A program made the translations under genes and the position numbers. Below, piece by piece: positions 1 through 5,029 of a stretch of 8,094 bases of DNA; within the stretch, counting starts at the first letter, position 1; the number at the start of each line of letters is the position of its first letter. The notes under the pieces were generated by a model. It had not been told where the DNA came from. It worked only from the letters and a program-made list of their open reading frames with translations, and searched no databases. The DNA comes from Anaerolineae bacterium (GTDB taxonomy: Bacteria > Chloroflexota > Anaerolineae > CG2-30-64-16): assembly GCA_025454565.1 (NCBI GenBank), contig JALOOE010000152.1, positions 1-8,094 on the forward strand. Reading direction: 5' to 3'.

Positions 1-30
1 CACCAAGCCGAAAAGCATAACTGTTTTCAT
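1..30 (-). CDS. 5' end of a divergent gene, product unknown (partial)
   Basis: An ATG at 30-28 on the minus strand opens a frame reading MKTVMLFGLV to the window edge. It is preceded by a good Shine-Dalgarno sequence, GAGGA at 41-37, with a 6-nt spacer. A promoter-like pair with a perfect TATAAT lies 64 nt upstream of the ATG. Only ten residues are visible, so no function can be given; the hydrophobic opening could be a signal or membrane segment, or simply a first beta strand. The case for a gene rests on the start codon, the ribosome site and the promoter together. Confidence 0.5.
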   Translation of the reverse strand, partial: MKTVMLFGLV

Positions 31-36
31 GGAAGA

Positions 37-41
37 TCCTC
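37..41 (-). promoter_or_regulatory. Shine-Dalgarno site of the divergent gene
   Basis: Read on the minus strand this is GAGGA, six bases before the ATG at 30. It decides that ATG over the in-frame ATG at 18. Confidence 0.5.
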
Positions 42-93
42 ACATTTAGTTATCAGCAGTATCAAATCCAGCAAGCTCCGAGATCCCACCGTC

Positions 94-122
94 ATTATAC
101 CGACTTTCACCCCATTTGACCA
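94..122 (-). promoter_or_regulatory. sigma-70-like promoter, minus strand
   Basis: The minus strand has a perfect TATAAT at 99-94. It lies 17 bp downstream of TGGTCA at 122-117, which matches four of six TTGACA positions. Transcription would start near 88 and run toward the divergent gene that starts at 30. The -35 element occupies nearly the same bases as the plus-strand -35, so the two promoters would compete. The call rests on consensus only. Confidence 0.45.
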
Positions 123-145
123 TCCGCCGGTGATGGGCGTATACT
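116..145 (+). promoter_or_regulatory. sigma-70-like promoter for the radical SAM cluster
   Basis: TTGACC at 116-121 (five of six) is followed 18 bp later by TATACT at 140-145 (five of six). This places a start site near 152, about 50 nt before the ATG at 202. It is the only convincing promoter pair seen upstream of the plus-strand genes. No clear Shine-Dalgarno site precedes that ATG. Confidence 0.5.
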
Positions 146-201
146 GATCGTGCACCTGCCAGCCAACACTTTGCCGCCAGGATAGCCTCATCGACAACAA
201 A

Positions 202-1241
202 ATGCAGCAATCCATCACCCTGTTTGACGACGACACGGGGCAACTCGCGCCGGGTGGTGTGCGTGAGGGCCTTCCGCTCCTGCCCGAACAGACCTATTTG
301 CCGGATGCATATCGCTTGCCCGCCGGGTTGGCGCGCGGGCCAAACATGGCGAACACGCCGCGCGTCGTCTTCATCGAGGTGACCAATCGGTGCAATCTAC
401 TCTGCGAGACCGCATCGGCGAGCCGCTGCTGAACCGGGCGCTGCCGCGCATGATCGCCTATCTCAAAGCGCGTGGGGTTGAGGTCCTCTTCAACTCCAAC
501 GGCGCGCTGCTGACGCCGGCCTGGCAAGAGGCGTTGGTGCGCAGCGAGCTGGATGAGTTCCGCTGCTCGATTGACGGCGCGCAGCCCGCAACCTATGCGC
601 TCATCCGCGGCGCTGACGTTCTGCACAAAGTGATCCGTGGGCTGGAGGGTCTGGCTAAGACGAAGGCGCGCCTGGGCTCCACCGCTCCTCGCGTCTCGAT
701 CTGGTGCGTGGCGACGAGCGAGAACCTGGCCGAGCTGCCCGACTTGGTGCGACTGGCCGCGCGGTTGGCCGTGCCTGAAGTCTACCTGCAGCGAATGGTG
801 TTCTTCGCCAGTGAGCCGGAGGCACAATACGGCATGGCGCGCGAGGAACTCGCTGTATTCGACACAGCCCTGGCGCAGCAGGAGGAAGTCATCGCGGCGT
901 GCGAAGCGATCAGTGCGCAACTCGGCGTGGCGTTTCGCGCCTCGGGCGCGCGCGATGCGCGTGACAGTCTGGCCGCACAGCGGTCGCGCGCGGCCGCCCC
1001 GTGGCGCGCCTGCCTGCGGCCCTGGACGACCGCCTATGTCACCGCCAACGGCAACTGCCTGCCGTGTTGCATCTCGCCGTTCACCACCAACGACTACGAA
1101 AGCCTGATCCTGGGCAACCTGTTTGACAAGCCCTTGGTCGAGATCTGGAACAATGCGGCCTATCAGCAGTTTCGGACGAAGCTGCTCTCGACGCAGCCGC
1201 ACAAGGCGTGCGCCAACTGCGGCGTGATGTGGAGCTTGTGA
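202..1241 (+). pseudogene. radical SAM/SPASM domain protein, internally deleted and frameshifted
   Basis: The gene starts at ATG 202 and reads to residue 70 in one frame. The N-terminal part ends in EVTNRCNLLCET, the start of a radical SAM CxxxCxxC motif. Cys64 and Cys68 are present, but the third position (codon 412-414) is Ala. The frame then runs out at a stop, TGA 430-432. The rest of the protein continues in another frame, entering at about 411 with IGEPLLNRALPRM, the strand-2 (GGEP-like) motif. It ends with a SPASM-type region: CLRPWTTAYVTANGNCLPCC, then LGNLF, IWNN and CANC. About 35-40 residues normally lie between the third cysteine and the GxGEP motif; they are missing here, and the missing length must be 3n+1 nt. 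Without the third cysteine no [4Fe-4S]-SAM site could form, so the locus as written cannot make an active enzyme. A product from a GTG at 390 would lack the whole cluster motif. The domain assignment is firm; whether the lesion is biological or an assembly error is open. Confidence 0.8.
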
Positions 1242-1274
1242 TTGCGCCTGGAAGGATACCCCAGCATACGTGAT

Positions 1275-1280
1275 AAAGGA
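1275..1280 (+). promoter_or_regulatory. Shine-Dalgarno site deciding the methyltransferase start
   Basis: AAAGGA lies nine bases before GTG 1290. This favours GTG 1290 over the TTG at 1242, which directly abuts the previous stop codon and has no site of its own. Confidence 0.5.
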
Positions 1281-1289
1281 CCGCCAATC

Positions 1290-2071
1290 GTGAGCCACAG
1301 CAACGCCTGGTCGAATCCCTCCGCCGTCAGCGCCGAGGATGCCACCCGGATGGCCGCCTTCCTGGAAGGTCGGGCGCGCTGCCCCGATCAAGCCCAGGTG
1401 AACGCGGCGCTGCGGGATGTCGTGTCCGGCCGAGCCGGCGAGCGCGTGCTTGAGGTGGGCTGCGGCAGCGGCGCACTGTGCCGTCTGATCTCGCCCGCAC
1501 TGCGTCCCGGCGGGGAGATGGTGGGTGTCGATGTCGCTCCCGACATGATTGCGGCGGCACGCCGATACGCGAAGACGGACCCGCACCTTCGCTTCGATGT
1601 CGCATCCGCCGAGCATTTGCCTCACGACAAGGGCGCGTTCGATGCAGTATTGGCCGCCCGCTTGATGCTGCACGTGGCCGATCCGGCGGCCGTCGTTGGC
1701 GAGATGGTGCGCGTGGTGCGGCCTGGTGGTCGGATCGTGCTGATGGATTGGGACTGGGAAACCCTCACTGTGACGCATCCCGATCGGGGTTGGGTTACCT
1801 GTTTGACGCCGGTTTGCGCAACCCAATCGTAATCCCTATCGTCACCCTTGCCCACGATGAAGCCGCTGCGCTCACCGGCTCCCTCTGGCGCGCCGCTGAA
1901 GTCGCGCGCAACGCCGGCATCATCGCCCCGGCGGAATATGACGCCTGGATCGGTGAACTCAAACGGCAGATCGCAGCCGGGCGGTTCCTGGCGAGCATCG
2001 TGTATTTCATCGTGCGCGGCGAACGAAAGGTGAGCGGGCGAATGGATGAACAGGCGCTCACCGTTTGCTGA
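1290..2071 (+). pseudogene. class I SAM-dependent methyltransferase, internally deleted and frameshifted
   Basis: The preferred start is GTG 1290, 48 nt after the upstream stop. The Rossmann fold is clear: motif I VLEVGCGSG at residues 53-61, acidic residue Asp81 ending strand 2 (GVDVAPDMI), ASAEHLP in the motif II region, and VVRPGGRIVLMDWDWET at about 142-158. This matches small-molecule (UbiE/ubiG-like, Methyltransf_11) enzymes. After THPDRG the frame fails, and it would stop at about 1832. A second frame carries the expected C-terminus from about 1790: YLFDAGLRNPIVIPIVTLAH, then a helical stretch ending ERKVSGRMDEQALTVC and TGA 2069-2071. About 25-30 residues seem to be missing at 1784-1796; the frames require a loss of 3n+1 nt. 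SAM binding survives, but the C-terminal part would be lost from the product. The stop codon lies inside an 8-bp tandem repeat. The substrate is unknown; there is no ArsM-like cysteine set. Confidence 0.75.
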
Positions 2072-2104
2072 CTTGTTGATTTGCTGACTTGCCGGCTTGC
2101 TGAT
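2065..2104. repeat. 8-bp tandem repeat, five units
   Basis: The units in order are TTGCTGAC, TTGTTGAT, TTGCTGAC, TTGCCGGC, TTGCTGAT. The period is exactly eight. Unit 1 contains the methyltransferase stop codon, and the array ends four bases before the Shine-Dalgarno site of the next gene. Confidence 0.85.
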
Positions 2105-2107
2105 TTC

Positions 2108-2112
2108 GAGGG
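2108..2112 (+). promoter_or_regulatory. Shine-Dalgarno site deciding the second radical SAM start
   Basis: GAGGG lies four bases before ATG 2117. A possible upstream start at 2081 would fall inside the tandem repeat and encode non-family residues, so 2117 is preferred. Confidence 0.6.
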
Positions 2113-2116
2113 CATC

Positions 2117-3109
2117 ATGGGCTATTCCGTCGGCATCGGCCTGACGAACGACTGCAATCTGAGCTGTGCGCACTGCTATCGCGATACGACCCGCGTGGAT
2201 CGCATCAGCCTGGCGCAGGTGCAGCAGATCTGCGAGGCGATCCCGGTCGACGCAATGGGCTTAGGCACGGGCGAGAACGCGCTGCACCCCGAGTTCAACG
2301 CGATCGTCGTGTATCTGGCTGGCCGTGGCGTCAAGTTGAGCATCGCGTCCAACGGATATAGTCTGACCGTGATGCCGGACGCCGTGCTGGGGGCCTTCCA
2401 CGACGTGGAGGTGTCCGTCGACTTCGCTACGGAAGCCGAGCAGGATGCCTTTCGCGGCGCCGGCAACTGGGCGTTGGTGCATCGGGCTATCGAACGGTGT
2501 CGCGCCCTGGAGATCGAGGTCTCCATCCTTGCCACGCTGATGCGCTCGAACTTTGACCAGATGGATCGGCTGGTGGCGCTGGCCCGGCGCAACGGCGTCA
2601 ATCTGCGCGTAAATGCCTACCAGTCGGTCAAAACCGATGCTTACCGCCTGTCGTATGAGCAGTTTTGGGACGGGTATCGCCGCCTCTTCGCCGCCGGTCT
2701 CGTCGTCTCCTGCAGCGAGCCGGTGGTGCGGGCTGCGCTGGGGCTGGGCGACGTGCGCTCGCCGTGCGGCCATCGCAGTATCCGCGTCAATCCGCGCGGC
2801 ATGATCATCCCCTGCGTCTATTGGCCGATGGACGTGGCGGAGACGCCTACCATTGCGGACCTGGCGAGCGGGGGAGTGAATGTGTGGGAGACTGCCGTGT
2901 TCCAGGCGGCGCGCTACGAGCCGCCCAGTGCGGCCGGATGCCCGTGCCAGGGCGGCTGCGCCAGCCGCCGCGCGCTCAATCGCCGGCTGGATGCGCACGA
3001 CGACTACTGCCCCTGGGTGCGCGGCGATGACCTCAATCTATCGTGGCAGCTCGCGCCGGCCAAAGAGCTGATGCGCAGCGGCAACGTCTGTACGACCGTG
3101 GTGGTATGA
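2117..3109 (+). CDS. radical SAM/SPASM domain protein
   Basis: The 330-residue protein is complete. The [4Fe-4S]-SAM motif CNLSCAHC gives Cys13, Cys17 and Cys20, followed by the usual aromatic (Tyr21). At the strand-2 position where most family members have GGEP, this one has GTGENALHP (50-58). SIASNGYSL (75-83) and VEVSVDFA (97-104) are later barrel strands. The C-terminal third has the auxiliary-cluster cysteines of a SPASM region: Cys217, Cys233, Cys275, Cys277, Cys281 and Cys298, with NPRGMIIPCVYWP and CPCQGGC. SPASM enzymes commonly modify peptides or proteins, but this one has no recognised substrate. Spacing from the first motif to GTGEN is about 30 residues, which is a yardstick for what the broken gene at 202 has lost. 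The stop overlaps the next start as ATGA, implying translational coupling. The start was chosen by its ribosome site and by family-like MGYSVGIGLT. Confidence is high for the family and low for the reaction. Confidence 0.9.
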   Translation: MGYSVGIGLTNDCNLSCAHCYRDTTRVDRISLAQVQQICEAIPVDAMGLGTGENALHPEFNAIVVYLAGRGVKLSIASNGYSLTVMPDAVLGAFHDVEVSVDFATEAEQDAFRGAGNWALVHRAIERCRALEIEVSILATLMRSNFDQMDRLVALARRNGVNLRVNAYQSVKTDAYRLSYEQFWDGYRRLFAAGLVVSCSEPVVRAALGLGDVRSPCGHRSIRVNPRGMIIPCVYWPMDVAETPTIADLASGGVNVWETAVFQAARYEPPSAAGCPCQGGCASRRALNRRLDAHDDYCPWVRGDDLNLSWQLAPAKELMRSGNVCTTVVV

Positions 3110-3255
3110 TGCCTCCTGAGCCGTGGAAAACTCTCTCATCGCGCATCGTGTACGAATTTCGAGTGGTGTATGGCCTCGTGCTGTCCGGTAAAATCCGAGA
3201 CAGCCTGACGACCATTGCCGTGCTGCATGCGGCGCGACTGCGTGAATGGCAATGA
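3106..3255 (+). pseudogene. Nudix hydrolase remnant (N- and C-terminal ends only)
   Basis: A 48-49 residue frame begins ATGATG at 3106/3109, overlapping the previous stop, and ends TGA 3253-3255, overlapping the next start (ATG 3252). Its first part, PPEPWKTLSSRIVYE, looks like the opening of ADP-ribose-pyrophosphatase-type Nudix hydrolases. Its last part, VLSGKIRDSLTTIAVLHAARL, looks like their C-terminal helix. A normal member is about 180 residues. The core beta strands and the GX5EX7REUXEEXGU Nudix box between the two halves are absent. The junction is near 3155-3165 (codons for Glu-Phe-Arg), and about 130 residues are missing, apparently in frame. The product could not fold as a Nudix enzyme. 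The identification comes from remembered family ends, not a search. It could also be an unrelated small protein, but the match of both ends in the correct order makes that less likely. Confidence 0.6.
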
Positions 3256-3959
3256 CGGTGGCTGCTCGGAACGCACTGCTCGTCGTCGCCAAGCGGCCAG
3301 CCGCAGGCCGGACCAAGACGCGTCTCACTCCTCCGCTCAGCCCGGAGCAGGCCGCAGCGCTCTACGAATGCCTCCTGCGCGACACCCTCGATCTGATCCG
3401 GCGCGTGCCCGATGTGTATCCGGCTATCGCGTTCTTGCCGGATGCCCCGCAGGATGGGCGTGCCCGGGACTACTTCGCGGCCCTAGCGCCCGACTTCGAG
3501 CTGCTTCCGCAAGAGGGCGCCGATCTCGGCGCGCGGCTGGACAACGTCTTGTCGCACTACCTGGCGCGGGGCTACGAGCGGGTGGCGGTCATGAACAGCG
3601 ATGGGCCGACCCTGCCCGTCGCATCGCTGACCGCCGCGTTCGAGGAGCTTGAGAATGGCGCCGATGTCGTGCTCGGCCCGGCCGACGACGGCGGCTACTA
3701 TCTCATCGGACTCAAGCGGCCTGCGCCGCGGCTGCTGCGCGAGGTACGCATGAGCACGCCGACAGTCCTGGCGGATACGTTGGCGCTCGCCGCCGAAGAG
3801 GGATTGAGGGTGGCTCTGCTGCCGATATGGTACGACATTGATGATGTGGCGGCATTGGAACGATTGCAAACTGAGTTGATGAATGCGGGGGATGGAGTCG
3901 CGCCGAGGACGAGGGCGTTCTTGGCGCGTGAAACGTCAAACGTGAGAAGTGAAACGTAG
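3252..3959 (+). CDS. TIGR04282/DUF2064-type GT-A nucleotidyl/glycosyl transferase
   Basis: The 235-residue soluble protein has the GT-A fold of the CofC/MobA-like group. The N-terminal nucleotide loop is NALLVVAKRPAAGRTKTRL (7-25). NSDGPTLP (115-122) is the metal-binding SDxP-like segment, GPADDGGYYLIG (142-153) is a family hallmark, and STPTV and WYDIDD (193-198) follow. The length is usual and all expected parts are present. The family is annotated as a transferase associated with radical SAM/selenodomain proteins (arsenosugar context), which fits its radical SAM neighbours; the donor and acceptor are unknown. ATG 3252 is preferred to ATG 3246 because it makes the ATGA overlap with the Nudix remnant; no Shine-Dalgarno site is visible. 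The last residues, about RETSNVRSET, are encoded by a 7-bp tandem repeat and are probably not part of the fold. Confidence 0.85.
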   Translation: MTVAARNALLVVAKRPAAGRTKTRLTPPLSPEQAAALYECLLRDTLDLIRRVPDVYPAIAFLPDAPQDGRARDYFAALAPDFELLPQEGADLGARLDNVLSHYLARGYERVAVMNSDGPTLPVASLTAAFEELENGADVVLGPADDGGYYLIGLKRPAPRLLREVRMSTPTVLADTLALAAEEGLRVALLPIWYDIDDVAALERLQTELMNAGDGVAPRTRAFLARETSNVRSET

Positions 3960-3961
3960 AG
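3927..3961. repeat. 7-bp tandem repeat, five units
   Basis: The units are CGTGAAA, CGTCAAA, CGTGAGA, AGTGAAA, CGTAGAG. The array encodes the C-terminal tail of the upstream transferase and provides its stop codon (TAG 3957-3959). Its last unit also forms most of the next gene's Shine-Dalgarno sequence. Confidence 0.85.
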
Positions 3962-3962
3962 G
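3958..3962 (+). promoter_or_regulatory. Shine-Dalgarno site within the repeat edge
   Basis: AGAGG, overlapping the upstream TAG stop, sits five bases before ATG 3968. It ties the repeat to translation of the third radical SAM gene. Confidence 0.6.
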
Positions 3963-3967
3963 TCTGG

Positions 3968-5026
3968 ATGGCACAACGCATCTATTGGGCGCCGCATACG
4001 GTCTGTTTTCTGGGCTGTGAGCATTGTCACAACGACTCGATCATGGCGGGCGTGCGCAGTCCGGCCGCGATCAACGCCGCGATCATTGCGCATCTGCCCG
4101 GCTCTGAATCGCGTTATCGATTGGATGAAGTGCTGATCGGCGGCGGTGAAGCGCTGCTGCGTCAGGTCGGAATGGAGCAGTTGGTAGCCGACTTCCGACG
4201 GCGTTTCCCACGCGGCCCGCAGAAGACGGTCGCCGAACGCCGCGCCGCCGGCCATGTGATCCTGGCGCTCCAAACGATGGGGCTGCCACTGGCGGATAGC
4301 GCCGGGCAACCCATTCCGAGACGCATCGACACCTGGCTCGACCTGGGCGTGGATTATTTTCACGTGGCCTCTAACGATATCTTCCACGAAGCCCGGCGTC
4401 CAGACTACCCCTGGGAGACGCTACGCCAGAATCTGACCCGTTACGGCGAGGCTCACGGGATCCATTTCCATATCTACGGCAAGCCCGCATATAAGCTCGT
4501 GCCATCGGGGCGCGTGCTCGACAACTTGCCTGCGCTGGAGACGTTGGGCGCACGGCTGTTGACGGATGTCGGCTATTGCGCCACGGCTTGGGAGGCGGCC
4601 GCTAACTTTCTGAGCGGCATCGAGCGCCCCTATCCCCAGTGCTCTGAAGTAGTCATCGACCCGGCCGGCTGGGTGCATCCGTGTTGCTGGTATGAGTTGG
4701 CGCCCGGCCTGTTCGACCTGACGGTGACGGATTTCGAGGCGGGTATGGATACGATGGCTGCGACGCCGATCGGCCAGACGCTGGACGCCGGCGATGTGAT
4801 CGGCTATGCTGAACTGGCGGGGATTGAAGAGGAGTTGGCGCTGCGCGCGCGGAATGCCGTGGGCGATTGCGGGCTGTGCCGGATCGCATCGGCGCGCCTG
4901 GCGCGCGATCCGGCCCATGCCCGGATCAAGGCGCCACCGCTGTCGTCGCGCGAGCGCACATTCTACGGCGACCGGATCCCGCGTGCGCTCTGGGATGCGC
5001 TGAGGCCGGAAGACTGCGCCGCGTGA
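3968..5026 (+). CDS. radical SAM protein with C-terminal cysteine-rich region
   Basis: The 352-residue protein appears intact. The cluster motif CFLGCEHC gives Cys13, Cys17 and Cys20, followed by HND instead of the usual aromatic. Strand 2 carries VLIGGGEALL (55-64), the GGE motif. A segment at about 80-120 (PRGPQKTVAERRAAGHVILA, then TMGLPLADSAGQPIPRR) precedes WLDLGVDYFHVASNDIFHEA. The C-terminal half has Cys204, Cys225, PCC at 238-240 within VIDPAGWVHPCCWYELAP, and CGLC at 301-304. These could bind an auxiliary iron-sulfur cluster as in SPASM or twitch domains, but the spacing is not the textbook SPASM pattern. The start follows a ribosome site 9 nt after the upstream stop. The gene sits between two sugar-transferase-like genes, suggesting it acts on the same product. 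The reaction is unknown. Confidence 0.85.
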   Translation: MAQRIYWAPHTVCFLGCEHCHNDSIMAGVRSPAAINAAIIAHLPGSESRYRLDEVLIGGGEALLRQVGMEQLVADFRRRFPRGPQKTVAERRAAGHVILALQTMGLPLADSAGQPIPRRIDTWLDLGVDYFHVASNDIFHEARRPDYPWETLRQNLTRYGEAHGIHFHIYGKPAYKLVPSGRVLDNLPALETLGARLLTDVGYCATAWEAAANFLSGIERPYPQCSEVVIDPAGWVHPCCWYELAPGLFDLTVTDFEAGMDTMAATPIGQTLDAGDVIGYAELAGIEEELALRARNAVGDCGLCRIASARLARDPAHARIKAPPLSSRERTFYGDRIPRALWDALRPEDCAA

Positions 5027-5029
5027 ACC

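Noticed and set aside
46..243. A 65-codon minus-strand frame over the intergenic region
   Set aside because: No recognisable motif and no ribosome site. It overlaps both promoter-like elements and the start of the first radical SAM gene.
400..432. Programmed frameshifting to join the two radical SAM frames
   Set aside because: No slippery heptamer or downstream structure is evident, and a shift would not restore the missing third cysteine or the ~35-40 missing residues.
390..1241. Treating the downstream radical SAM frame as an independent gene starting at GTG 390
   Set aside because: It would begin inside the cluster motif in the wrong frame and encode no iron-sulfur cysteines. The matching N-terminus lies directly upstream.
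391..1800. A diversity-generating retroelement or phase-variable inversion explaining the broken genes
   Set aside because: No reverse transcriptase, template repeat or flanking inverted repeats are visible at the junctions.
294..1826. A 510-codon open frame on the minus strand across the two broken genes
   Set aside because: Its translation is Arg/His/Gln-rich with no motif, while the plus strand shows clear radical SAM and methyltransferase motifs. Long antisense frames are common in GC-rich coding DNA.
2261..2998. A 245-codon minus-strand frame opposite the intact radical SAM gene
   Set aside because: It is a shadow of the SPASM gene, with no ribosome site or motif.
3110..3245. A RiPP precursor peptide in the short ORF between the SPASM and transferase genes
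   Set aside because: Position and size would fit a precursor, but both ends resemble a Nudix hydrolase and the C-terminus has no Cys-, Gly- or Ser/Thr-rich core.
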